DNA of 64,000 nt from Nocardia rhizosphaerihabitans (GCF_014646295.1 NZ_BMNE01000002.1:1179440-1243439); one strand, 5' to 3'. Counted from the stretch's first letter, positions 44,378-52,746 are shown. Program-made: numbers and translations. Notes: generated by a model from the sequence alone, not told the origin.

Positions 44378-45491
44378 TGTCGGTTTCCTCGGCCAGTTCG
44401 GCCAGCCGGGCGACCTCCGCGGTCAAGTCGATCTCGGCCGGGCACCAAGCGATGCACCGTCCACAGCCGACGCAGCCCGAGCTGCCGAATTGTTCGTGCC
44501 AGGTGCTGAGTTTGTGGCTGATCCACTGCCGGTAACGGCTTTCGCCGGATTGCCGCACGCTGCCGCCGTGCTGGTAGGAGAAGTCCAGTTCGAAGCACGA
44601 CGACCAGTGCTCCCAACGCTCGGCATGGTCGCCGGTGAGATCGGTGACGTCCTCGGTAGTGGTGCAGAAACACGTGGGGCACACCATCGTGCAATTTCCG
44701 CAGGTGAAGCAGCGGCTCGCTACGTCCTCCCAATGCGGAGACTCCCGGGAGTCGCGGAGCAGAGCACGGATGTCCACCTCGGGCATCGAGCGGCCCATCC
44801 GGCCCGCTGCGGCCGACACGTCCGCGCGGGCGTCCGTGACCTCCGCCGCGTCCGCCGGACGTGCGGCGAGGTCGGCGAGGACCTCGGCGCCGTCCGCGCT
44901 GGCTACCTCGACCAAGAATCGGTGCCCCTGCGCGTCGATGCGCTCGGTGAGCGCGAGATCGTATCCGGCCGAGACGCCTGGCCCGGTTCCCATCGACGCG
45001 CAGAAGCACACACCACCTGGCTCTGTACAGTTCACGGCGACGACGAAGAGGTCTTTCCGGCGGGCGGTGAACGACGCGTCCGGGTGCGCCCCGTCGCCGA
45101 GTACTCGCCCGAGGATCGCGATCGAGGTGAGATCGCAGCCGCGGACGCCGAGAAGCGCGGAGCGGACCGGAGTGTCCGCGACGGGCTCCATCTCGAGATC
45201 GGGCCCGAATTCCGCGATCTTGCGACGTGGCGGATGCAGGAACTGCTTCCAGGATCCGGGACCGGCGGAATGCGCGAATACCGCCTCGTCGTCACGGCGG
45301 TGCAGCCGATATCGGCCCGGTGCGGTCTCCACGCCCCATCCAGCGGGCAGCTGCGCACCGGAGTCCAGTTCATCGAGGACGATCGCGTTGTCGCGCACCT
45401 GCGGACCGATGACGCGATACCCCCGCTCGCGTAGCACGTCCACCAGACGATCCAGACCAGCGCGATCGATCACCATGGTGTCATCAGACAT
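44364..45491 (-). CDS. hyhB: Hydrogenase 4Fe-4S ferredoxin-type beta subunit
   Basis: The first gene of the operon; 375 residues from ATG 45491. An N-terminal HyhB/AsrA-like domain (RGCDLTSIAILGRVL; VAVNCTEPGGVCFCASMGTGPG) precedes two ferredoxin motifs, CFTCGNCTMVCPTCFC and CVGCGRCIAWCPAEID. It relays electrons between the flavin subunit and the small subunit. It overlaps the cNMP gene by 14 bases. A near-perfect DosR box lies 72 bases before the start. Confidence 0.92.
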   Translation of the reverse strand: MSDDTMVIDRAGLDRLVDVLRERGYRVIGPQVRDNAIVLDELDSGAQLPAGWGVETAPGRYRLHRRDDEAVFAHSAGPGSWKQFLHPPRRKIAEFGPDLEMEPVADTPVRSALLGVRGCDLTSIAILGRVLGDGAHPDASFTARRKDLFVVAVNCTEPGGVCFCASMGTGPGVSAGYDLALTERIDAQGHRFLVEVASADGAEVLADLAARPADAAEVTDARADVSAAAGRMGRSMPEVDIRALLRDSRESPHWEDVASRCFTCGNCTMVCPTCFCTTTEDVTDLTGDHAERWEHWSSCFELDFSYQHGGSVRQSGESRYRQWISHKLSTWHEQFGSSGCVGCGRCIAWCPAEIDLTAEVARLAELAEETDNAHR

Positions 45492-45562
45492 CGTCGAACC
45501 CTTTGTTCGGTCGGGGTCAGCCCTCCGCTACGAAGTCTTGTTCAGTACGAGTTCGGCCGGGA

Positions 45563-45579
45563 GGGACCAAGGTCCCGAA
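45563..45579. promoter_or_regulatory. Near-perfect DosR box upstream of the hydrogenase operon
   Basis: GGGACCAAGGTCCCGAA at 45563-45579 agrees with both halves of the mycobacterial DosR palindrome (GGGACT-WW-AGTCCC type) and includes the outer GAA. It lies 72 bases upstream of the hyhB start, a normal DosR distance. It is the best box in the window. Confidence 0.75.
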
Positions 45580-45637
45580 TAACGATGGCTCATGGCATCG
45601 GGTCTGGCCGGGACGCTTGCGTCTACGCGAAGCCTCC

Positions 45638-45838
45638 GGCAACGGGCTGCGCCTGCACGACGCGACCCTGACACTGCCCGAGATCAGCTGGCTCCAGCTC
45701 ACCCACGCCGAACTGGCCTACCTCTCAGCTTGCTCCACCGCCCACCGCGGCGTCCAGCACGTCGACGAAGCCCTGCGCCCCGCCTCCGCCTTCCAACTGG
45801 CCGGATTCCGGCACGTCATCGCCAGCCTCCAGCCCCTT
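45638..45838 (+). pseudogene. CHAT-domain (caspase-like) protein C-terminal fragment
   Basis: About 67 codons read GNGLRLHDATLTLPEISWLQ, then LTHAELAYLSACSTAHRGVQ and DEALRPASAFQLAGFRHVIA. The LxHAELAxLSACxT motif with catalytic Cys and the A-F-x-x-AG-x-x-H-V-I-x-x-L ending are the hallmark of CHAT peptidase domains. The N-terminal part, including the His of the dyad, is missing and no start is evident. It looks like debris left near an IS insertion. Confidence 0.7.
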
Positions 45839-45888
45839 GCCCGATCACGCCGCCGCGACCGCCACCACCACCTCAATCAGCTGCCGAG

Positions 45889-46370
45889 CGTTTCGCGCAG
45901 ATCGCCGCCGATTTCGGGATCAGCGAATCGTGCGTGGCGAACTGGATCAAGCAAGCCGACGTCGAGGATGGCATCAAGCCCGGAACCACCGCGAGCGAGA
46001 ACGCCGAGCTGCGCGAAGCCCGGAAGCGGATCCGGGTCCTCTCGATCGCCGCCAGCAGATGGCGTCGCGGACCGCGTGGCGGATCTGTTCGACCAACAGA
46101 TGGTGGAGCAGTTTCGGTGAGAAGCGCGGCTCCGAGTACAGCCGTTCAGGTCCATCGGTCCATGACGACCTCGTCGAGCGGACGCTCACCGCTTGTTCAC
46201 CAAATAGGTTGTGGCTCAAAGACATTACCGAACATCACACGAGTGAAGAGAAGATCTACCTGTGCGCGGTGAAGGACGTGTTCTCGAACCGGATCGTGGG
46301 CTACTCGATCGACTCGAGGATGAAAGCGCGCCTCGCCGTTGAGGCGCTGGGCTCGGCTGCGGCCCGACGC
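45889..46370 (+). mobile_element. Degenerate IS3-family element (OrfA and OrfB fragments)
   Basis: A fragment of OrfA (FAQIAADFGISESCVANWIK and ASENAELREARKRIRVL, 45889-46041) is followed in another frame by a fragment of the OrfB integrase core (SVHDDLVERTLTACSPNRLW, DITEHHTSEEKIYLCAVKDV, FSNRIVGYSIDSRMKARLAV, to about 46370). The HTH and the first catalytic Asp region are recognisable, but the middle of the transposase and the D-E end are missing. No terminal inverted repeats found. Non-functional. Confidence 0.75.
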
Positions 46371-46374
46371 CGCA

Positions 46375-46750
46375 CGGCCGGCGCTCGCGGCGCGGGCCGA
46401 ACGGATCGATCCGTCCGTCGGCACCACCGCGTTCATCGAGGAAGACCGCCACGGCAAGGTCTTCCTCGATTCCACCCGGGGCAGGCGGAGCCACCGTCAT
46501 CGCGGCGTACAGCCCGCGCATCCGCCCCGGCGCCCAGTGTCGTTTCCGTTGCGCTGGAACGATATCGACGATGTCACCCCGGCTGATTTCACGCTGCGTA
46601 GTGTGCCGAACCTGCTCGGTGGCACTGATCCGTGGACTACGGAGATGCCCGCACCGCAAGCGCTTCCGGCCGACCTGGTCGCCGAGGGGCACACCATTCC
46701 GATCGCTCGCGAGGCGATGCATGAGGGAATCGGCGGGCTCGGGCGCGGCG
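46375..46750 (+). pseudogene. LigD-type primase-polymerase domain remnant
   Basis: Read across two frameshifts: RPALAARAERIDPSVGTTAF and EEDRHGKVFLDSTRG, then (other frame) GATVIAAYSPRIRPGA, then VSFPLRWNDIDDVTPADFTL, ending DPWTTEMPAP and AMHEG. The pattern HGKVFLDxxRG...AxYSxRxRPGAxVxxPLxWxDIDxVxPxxFT is the C-terminal half of the LigD-like NHEJ polymerase domain. The N-terminal half is missing, replaced by the IS3 remnant. It is likely truncated by that insertion. Confidence 0.65.
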
Positions 46751-46817
46751 CGCCACCGACTAGGGTCTGCCGACCGCACGCGGTGCGGTGGCGGGGTCGG
46801 CACGCTATATCTGTGTC

Positions 46818-47198
46818 ATGAATTTGTCTCAGCTGAGTACGGCGATCGAAGCTGCTGTCGCCGTTCATCTCAACGAACTCGGCCGAGCGCAGGGGTTGCT
46901 GCCGTTGAATTGGTTCGTCGCGCCGTCGGTGACGAGCGACGAGGACATGGAAGCGGTGCTGTCTGTCGAAGGGCAGGCCGGTAGTCACCTTCCGCAGCAC
47001 CCGGGTCGGGTGGTCGATCAATGGGCCGGTGCTCTCGGGCTGCGCCCGGTGTACCCACCGTCGCCCGGAGTGCACGCGGTGGAAGGGACCCTCGAACCGC
47101 AGCCCGGTGAGTACCGGTTCGAGATCCGGATCTGGGGCGTCATCGACCCTGCCGCGCTGCACGCGCAACGGGATTGGGGACGCTGGCAGGGGCAGTGA
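46818..47198 (+). CDS. Hypothetical protein (126 aa)
   Basis: From ATG 46818: MNLSQLSTAIEAAVAVHLNE, later VEGTLEPQPGEYRFEIRIWGVIDPAALHAQRDWGRW. There is no signal peptide or membrane segment, nor a recognised domain. Codon usage is normal for the genome and a bidirectional terminator follows, so it is a real gene. It lies just past the pseudogene cluster. Confidence 0.7.
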   Translation: MNLSQLSTAIEAAVAVHLNELGRAQGLLPLNWFVAPSVTSDEDMEAVLSVEGQAGSHLPQHPGRVVDQWAGALGLRPVYPPSPGVHAVEGTLEPQPGEYRFEIRIWGVIDPAALHAQRDWGRWQGQ

Positions 47199-47209
47199 AC
47201 GCACGCCGA

Positions 47210-47242
47210 CGGCCCGATGACCGCCGGGAGGTCATCGGGCCG
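47210..47242. terminator. Bidirectional terminator hairpin
   Basis: Perfect 13-bp arms, CGGCCCGATGACC (47210-47222) and its complement (47230-47242), separated by 7 bases, lie between the convergent hypothetical gene and the HbpS-like gene. No long T-run. Confidence 0.75.
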
Positions 47243-47254
47243 TTCGCGTGGTGA

Positions 47255-47815
47255 CTACTTGGCGAGGGAGGCGACGCCTGCCTGGGCGAACTTCTCGTCC
47301 AGATCGCCGCTGGGGGCGCCCGCCACGCCGATGCCCGCGATCGGGGCGCCGTTGGCCTTGACGGGGGCGCCGCCGCCGAGGAACAGGGTGCCGTCGATGT
47401 CGGCCAGGTGCGGGGCGGACTCGAGGCGCTTGGTCAGCTCGGTGGTCGGGGCGTTCCAGGAGACGGCGGTGAAGGCCTTTTGCTGGGCGGCGTCGTAGGA
47501 CTGCGGGCCCGCGCCGTCGCCGCGCAGGGTGACGATGACATTGCCGTTGCGGTCGACGACCGCGACACTGACCCGCTGGTTCTCCTTGGCCGCCGCGTCG
47601 AGGGCGGTCTGCGCGGCCTTGGTTGCGGCGGCGATCGACAGGTGCGTGCTCTGGGTCAGGTTGGCATCGGCGGCATCGGCCACGATCGGGGTGCGGGTGG
47701 CCGGGTCGGGGTTCTGCGCCTGCACCGTCACCACACCGACGACGCCCGCGGCGATCACACCGGCGGTGGCGCCGGCGACGATGAGGCGGTTGCGGGTGCT
47801 GGACTTGGTGGTCAT
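47255..47815 (-). CDS. Exported GlcG/HbpS-family haem-binding-like protein
   Basis: The start is ATG 47815 behind CAGGAG. The 186-residue protein has a signal peptide (MTTKSSTRNRLIVAGATAGVIAAGVVGVVTVQAQ) and a GlcG/HbpS (DUF336) domain: AAQTALDAAAKENQRVSVAVVDRNGNVIVTLRGDGAGPQSYDAAQQKAFTAVSW in parts, with GGGAPVKANGAPIAGIGVAGAPSGDLDEKFAQAGVA. HbpS of Streptomyces reticuli is an extracellular haem-binding octamer that senses redox stress and modulates the SenS/SenR two-component system. The gene is divergent from a matching NarL-type kinase gene, supporting this role here. Confidence 0.87.
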   Translation of the reverse strand: MTTKSSTRNRLIVAGATAGVIAAGVVGVVTVQAQNPDPATRTPIVADAADANLTQSTHLSIAAATKAAQTALDAAAKENQRVSVAVVDRNGNVIVTLRGDGAGPQSYDAAQQKAFTAVSWNAPTTELTKRLESAPHLADIDGTLFLGGGAPVKANGAPIAGIGVAGAPSGDLDEKFAQAGVASLAK

Positions 47816-47944
47816 GGCTGCTCCTGATCGGATCCTCGGCCTGCCGGCGGTGTGCCGTGGCCTGTTGATATCCATCCTGTTCGTCCGGCGGCCGCGGCGA
47901 ATCGACGAAGTGGCTGTAGTCCGCGGCCGGATCGGGCGACACCG

Positions 47945-47966
47945 GGGTCAACCGATCGGTTGACCC
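47945..47966. promoter_or_regulatory. Perfect 22-bp palindrome between the HbpS-like and kinase genes
   Basis: The half-site GGGTCAACCGA is followed directly by its exact complement. Outside it, CC and GG flanks pair further with one mismatch. It lies 130 bases before the HbpS-like start and 67 bases before the kinase start. It suits a dimeric response regulator; the NarL-type regulator at 49940 is the prime candidate. Confidence 0.7.
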
Positions 47967-48032
47967 GGGACAGCCGGTCAGCGGGGGAGAATTGGGGAGT
48001 TTGCCCACCAGGACGTGGACGGGAGGTACGCG

Positions 48033-49202
48033 GTGCGCAACACACTCGGCGACCAGAGCGACGATACGCGGCTGCTCGCCGTCATCGTCTACAGCACGTT
48101 CTACGTGCTGCTCGCCGCGTCGCTCCTGCGCTGGCTGATCCGGCACAGCGAGACTCGCTCGACGCCGCTGGTCGTCACCCTCGCTCTGCTGCTCGCGGTG
48201 CTGTACGCGATGAGCGAGTTGCGGCATTCGCATCGGGTGGTGTGGTTCGCGCTGCTGGTGGCGACCTGGTCGGTGCTGGTGGTGCTGGCGCCGAGCTTCG
48301 CCTGGTGCGCGGTGCCGCTGGTGTACACCGGACTGCGGATTCTGTCGGTGCGGGTCGCGGTGACGTTGGTCGTCGTGCTCACCGCGCTCGTGGTGTTCAG
48401 TCAGGTGCGCATAGCCGGGTGGCTGGATCCGAATCTGGTGCTCGCCCCGCCCGCGGTCGCCGCGGTGACGACGGTGTTGTTCGTCGGCATGCGCCGTCAG
48501 ACCGAGCAGCAGGCCGCGCTCATCGACGACCTCGTGCGCACCAGGCAGGAACTGGCCGAGACCGAACGGCGCGAAGGCACGCTCGCCGAACGCGAACGCC
48601 TCGCCATGGAAATCCACGACACTCTCGCCCAGGGGTTGTCGAGCCAGCGCATGCTGCTGCAGGCCGCCGACCTGGTGTGGGACACCGACCCCGCGCTGGC
48701 CCGTACCCATCTGCGCTCGGCGGCCGAGATCGCCGAACGTGACCTGACCGAGGCGCGTCGCTTCGTTCACGATCTCGCGCCCGCCGACCTCGCGGCGGGT
48801 GGTTCGCTCGCCGCCGCGCTGAGCGCCCTGGCGGAACGGGAGACCTCCGACACGTTGACGGTGCGTTGTCATCTGGAAGGCACCCCGGGACCGCTGCCGC
48901 AGCGAGTCGAGGCGACCTTGCTGCGCGTTGCTCAAGGTGCGCTCGCCAACGTTCGCGAACATGCGGGTGCGACGACCGCGATCATGACGCTGACCAGCCT
49001 CGACGACCAGATCGTCCTCGATGTGGCCGACGACGGGCGCGGGTTCGATCCCGATGATCTGGATGAGCCGGCCGAGCATCGGGGGCACGGGTTGCCCGCG
49101 ATCCGGGCGAGAGTGCGCCAGCTCGGGGGTACCTGCGCGATCGAATCGGCGCCGGGGGACGGCACGGTGTTGTCGGTAGCGATCCCGCTGGCCATGGGCT
49201 GA
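48033..49202 (+). CDS. NarL-type sensor histidine kinase (SenS-like)
   Basis: GTG 48033 after GGGAGG is the preferred start. Residues 10-150 form five hydrophobic helices (VIVYSTFYVLLAASLLRWLI; LVVTLALLLAVLYAM; VVWFALLVATWSVLVVLA; and others), followed by a coiled coil and a HisKA_3 domain with the phospho-acceptor in LAMEIHDTLAQGLSS (His about 195). The HATPase has ANVREHAGATT and DVADDGRGFDPDD, and GHGLPAIRARVRQLGG. Five membrane helices plus a HisKA_3 module match SenS. A partner response regulator is encoded at 49940. Confidence 0.9.
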   Translation: MRNTLGDQSDDTRLLAVIVYSTFYVLLAASLLRWLIRHSETRSTPLVVTLALLLAVLYAMSELRHSHRVVWFALLVATWSVLVVLAPSFAWCAVPLVYTGLRILSVRVAVTLVVVLTALVVFSQVRIAGWLDPNLVLAPPAVAAVTTVLFVGMRRQTEQQAALIDDLVRTRQELAETERREGTLAERERLAMEIHDTLAQGLSSQRMLLQAADLVWDTDPALARTHLRSAAEIAERDLTEARRFVHDLAPADLAAGGSLAAALSALAERETSDTLTVRCHLEGTPGPLPQRVEATLLRVAQGALANVREHAGATTAIMTLTSLDDQIVLDVADDGRGFDPDDLDEPAEHRGHGLPAIRARVRQLGGTCAIESAPGDGTVLSVAIPLAMG

Positions 49203-49209
49203 GCCCCGG

Positions 49210-49857
49210 CTACGCCGCGGCAGCCGTCCGATGCCGGGGCGACCAGGTAGCCGTGAGGGGTGCCGTAGCCGGAAGCAATTCCGTAGCCCGGCGGAACGTC
49301 ACCTGCGCTGATCCTTGCGCGTTGGTGACGCCGACCGGAGCGGTCGCGCGATTGTCGTCCCGCGCGATGACGCGAGTGCGGGCTTCGGCGACGCCGAACG
49401 GCACGGTCACGGGCGTGCGCGCGTCGGCGAAGACGACCATGCGCAATACGAGGAACCGCCCGATTCCGGCCAGGCCCGACGCCGACAGATACACGATCTG
49501 CTCGGCAAGGGCGCCGGGTGCTGTCTGCACGGTGAACAGCATGAACATCGCCGCACTGGTCACCGCGTAGGCGGCCGCCGCCGATCCGGCCGACTGCAGG
49601 TGCTCACGCCACCCCGGCAGCGCGCGTCCGCCGAAGGTGATCAGCGCGTGTAGCACCGTGCCGAGGAGCGTCGAGGCGATCGTGACGACCGCGTTCGCGA
49701 CCGCCCACGGCATGACCCCGGCCAGCTGCGCCACCGCCACGCTCGACGCGAGCCCGAGACCCCCGCCGCAGACCACGAACCGCGCGAACGCCGCGAGCGG
49801 GCCGGGTGCGCTGTCCGCTCGCTGCTCGCCCCGCTCGTTTCGCACGTTGTTCGCCAT
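49210..49857 (-). CDS. GtrA-like membrane protein
   Basis: From ATG 49857, 215 residues with four hydrophobic helices (FARFVVCGGGLGLASSVAVAQL; VANAVVTIASTLLGTVLHALITF; SAAAAYAVTSAAMFMLFTV; IVYLSASGLAGIGRFLVLRMVVF). The order and the ITFGGRALPG loop fit GtrA-type flippase-like proteins. The last 60 residues are a hydrophilic tail rich in Thr and Ala. It lies on the opposite strand between the kinase and its response regulator, which is unusual for a two-component pair. Confidence 0.75.
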   Translation of the reverse strand: MANNVRNERGEQRADSAPGPLAAFARFVVCGGGLGLASSVAVAQLAGVMPWAVANAVVTIASTLLGTVLHALITFGGRALPGWREHLQSAGSAAAAYAVTSAAMFMLFTVQTAPGALAEQIVYLSASGLAGIGRFLVLRMVVFADARTPVTVPFGVAEARTRVIARDDNRATAPVGVTNAQGSAQVTFRRATELLPATAPLTATWSPRHRTAAAA

Positions 49858-49939
49858 GTCGAACACTGTACGGCTACCGCACACTGTGCGCAATGAGGAA
49901 CGCTGTGCCGCGGAAGGGCGCGCGCTAGCATCGGCACTT

Positions 49940-50572
49940 GTGAATCCCGCCGTGCGTCTGCTGGTCTGCGACGATCACGCGGTGGTCCGCGCCGGACTGC
50001 ACGCACTGCTGTCGAGCGCGCCCGATATCGAGGTGATCGGGGAGGCGGCCGACGGCCCGGCCGCGGTCTCGCTCGCGGCGACCCTGCGCCCGGATGTGGT
50101 GCTGATGGATCTGCAGCTGGGTAGTGAGATGGACGGTGTCGAGGCGACCCGGCGGATCACCGCCCAGCCCGCGCCGGCCCCGCACGTCCTGGTCCTCACC
50201 ACCTACGACACCGACGCCGACATCACCCGCGCCATCGAAGCGGGCGCCACCGGCTATCTGCTCAAGGCCGAGCGGCCCGAGGAACTGTTCGCCGCCATCC
50301 ACGCCGCCGCGAGCGGGCAGACCGCGCTGTCCGCGCCGGTCGCGGCCAAGGTGATGGCCAAGATGCGCAATCCCGGTCCCACCCTCACCGCCCGCGAACG
50401 CGACATCCTCGGCCAGCTCGCCCAGGGTCTCGGCAATCGCGAGATCGCCCGCGCGCTGCACATCAGCGAGGCCACGGTGAAGACGCATCTGGGCCGGATC
50501 TACGACAAGCTCGGCGTCGACACCCGCGCGGCGGCCGTCGCGGTGGCCACGGAGAAGCGGCTGCTCGCCTGA
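49940..50572 (+). CDS. NarL/FixJ-family response regulator (SenR-like)
   Basis: GTG 49940 gives MNPAVRLLVCDDHAVVRAGLHALL. The receiver has the acidic pair DDH, the phospho-acceptor in LMDLQLGSEMDGV (Asp about 57), a Thr in LVLTTYDTD and the Lys of LLKAERPEEL. The C-terminal LuxR-type HTH is LTARERDILGQLAQGLGNREIARALHISEATVKTHLGRIYDKL. It likely accepts phosphate from the kinase at 48033 and binds the palindrome at 47945. Confidence 0.92.
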   Translation: MNPAVRLLVCDDHAVVRAGLHALLSSAPDIEVIGEAADGPAAVSLAATLRPDVVLMDLQLGSEMDGVEATRRITAQPAPAPHVLVLTTYDTDADITRAIEAGATGYLLKAERPEELFAAIHAAASGQTALSAPVAAKVMAKMRNPGPTLTARERDILGQLAQGLGNREIARALHISEATVKTHLGRIYDKLGVDTRAAAVAVATEKRLLA

Positions 50573-50635
50573 GCTGTCTGTCACGCTGCGGGCCGAACGT
50601 GTTCGTTCCGCGACTTGCACCCGCCCCGCTTGAAC

Positions 50636-51139
50636 TCAGGCCGGAATCAGAGTGGCCGCCCCGAACGACACGTGAAAGCGGGCGCACCAGATACTCACCG
50701 ACTTGATTGTCGACAGATCCGTCCCTGCGGGCAGTTCGTAGTTCTGATTCCCCTCGTTGCCCTTGAGGGCGCCCAGGTCGACGTGCGTGCCGTCGTCGAA
50801 GTTGTGCCAGTCGTCCCTGATCACCGGCTGATCGGTGAGCCAGACGCGTAGCGCGGGTCCGTCGGAGGTGCGCAGATCGGTGATCCGCAGAACGAGGGTG
50901 CCCTCCGGCGTGCGCTGCAACTGCACCGAACCGCTCGTGTCGTGCTCGTGCGAGAGGAACTCGCCGGTCGCGATCATCGTCAGTGGCGCACCGCCGACCG
51001 CGGAGATCGGCGCTTCGTCGACGGTCGTCGTCGTGAACAATCGCCACGGCTGGAACAGATACAGCCCGACCGCGAGCGCGGCCACGAGGCCCACCGCCAG
51101 CACACTCAGAACGGTCCGGCGGGTACGACGCTGTGCCAT
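50636..51139 (-). CDS. Membrane-anchored DM13-domain protein
   Basis: The 167-residue protein has one N-terminal membrane segment (VLSVLAVGLVAALAVGLYLF) and an external DM13 domain: GEFLSHEHDTSGSVQLQRTPEGTLVLRITDLRTSDGPALRVWLTDQPV and a terminal DLGALKGNEGNQNYELPAGTDLSTIKSVSIWCARFHVSFGAATL. DM13 proteins are thought to carry redox or haem-related functions through a Cys in SIWCARF. It follows the HbpS/Sen-like locus on the other strand; a functional link is possible but unproved. Confidence 0.85.
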   Translation of the reverse strand: MAQRRTRRTVLSVLAVGLVAALAVGLYLFQPWRLFTTTTVDEAPISAVGGAPLTMIATGEFLSHEHDTSGSVQLQRTPEGTLVLRITDLRTSDGPALRVWLTDQPVIRDDWHNFDDGTHVDLGALKGNEGNQNYELPAGTDLSTIKSVSIWCARFHVSFGAATLIPA

Positions 51140-51307
51140 GGTTTCTCACCTATCTCGCGCGCTACACGCACGGTACTGACTCTGCGCGATTTTCGAGCGG
51201 ACCACGCACCGCTGAGTCCAACTGTGTTCGCGCTGCGCCCTCGGGCGTGACATCGCGGACGTAACGTCACGCTCGGCGTGTCATCCATTCGAGGAGGCCG
51301 AACGACC

Positions 51308-52010
51308 ATGGCGACCTATGACGACCTGTCGGCACTGTTCATCAACTGCACGCTCGAGCGCTCGCCCGAGCAGAGCAATACGCAGGGCCTCATCGACGTC
51401 AGCGCGCACATCATGGCCGAGAACGGGGTGGCCGTCTCGCACATCCGCGCGGTCGACCACGACATCGCCACCGGCGTCTGGCCGGACATGACCGAGCGGC
51501 TGGGCCACCGACGCGTGGCCCGCGCTGCAGGAACAGGTGATGGCCGCCGACATCCTGGTGATCGCGGGACCGATCTGGCTCGGTGACAACAGTTCGGTCA
51601 CCAAGCGGGTGATCGAACGCCTCTACGGCAACTCGCACCTGCTCAACGCGGCCGGTCAGTACGCCTACTACGGCAAGGTCGGCGGCTGCGTGATCACCGG
51701 CAACGAGGACGGGCTCAAGCACTGCGCGATGAACATCCTGTACAGCCTCCAGCACCTCGGTTACACCATTCCGCCGCAGGCCGACGCGGGCTGGATCGGC
51801 GAGGCGGGGCCTGGTCCGTCCTACCTCGATCCCGGTTCGGGCGGCCCGGACAACGACTTCACCAACCGCAACACCACCTTCATGACCTGGAATCTCCTGC
51901 GTCTGGCCAGGATGTTGCGCGATGCGAACGGCATCCCCGCGCACGGCAACCAGCGCTCGGCATGGGACGCGGGCTGCCGTTTCGGCTTCGAGAACCCTGA
52001 CTATCGCTGA
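51308..52010 (+). pseudogene. Flavodoxin/NADPH-dependent FMN reductase family gene with a frameshift
   Basis: ATG 51308 after AGGAGG gives MATYDDLSALFINCTLERSP and VDHDIATGVWPDMTE; the family motif then continues in another frame as WATDAWPALQEQVMAADILV and GPIWLGDNSSVTKRVIERLY, and GWIGEAGPGPSYLDPG with NTTFMTWNLLRLARML to the end. At 51494-51502 the sequence GAGCGGCTGG lacks two bases relative to a codon for an extra His between E and G, which explains the shift. Both halves are otherwise perfect, so it is a recent mutation or a sequencing error. Confidence 0.8.
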
Positions 52011-52260
52011 CCCCGCCGGGCCGGTCGATGCCCGAATTGCCGGGACCGAAACGTGACCCGCGCCTCTATAACCGAGTGATCCCGGCCACATTACGGTGGT
52101 ATAACGACAGCAATGTGATTACGGATTTGTCACGGACGACCTGCGGGGAACACTGTTCCTTTGGTCAATGGCTGCTACAGACGCCCTCGTGATCGGGGCG
52201 TGATCTCAGCTCGCATTCCGGCTACATTCGGTCACGGCTTGAACAACAACCCGAGCCGAA

Positions 52261-52327
52261 TCGAATCGCAGAACACCGGAAAGCCTGCCCCGCGATTCGA
52301 GGATCCCCGACATTCCTGAGGGGCAGG
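52261..52327 (+). ncRNA. Candidate H-type pseudoknot in the leader of the Rpf-domain gene
   Basis: Two perfect helices interleave: TCGAATCGC (52261-52269) pairs with GCGATTCGA (52292-52300), and CCTGCCCC (52284-52291) pairs with GGGGCAGG (52320-52327). The 5' strand of the second helix directly abuts the 3' strand of the first, with loops of 14, 0 and 19 bases, the geometry of a classical pseudoknot. It lies 50 bases before the start codon of the Rpf gene; a further CACCG/CGGTG hairpin lies near the ribosome-binding site. The rest of the 366-bp leader (52011-52376) holds no gene. Function inferred. Confidence 0.5.
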
Positions 52328-52337
52328 GACGCGGTAG

Positions 52338-52706
<369 letters not shown>

Positions 52707-52746
52707 AGCGCGCTGTAGTTAGACTTTCCTTGTCGGGAAACGGAAT

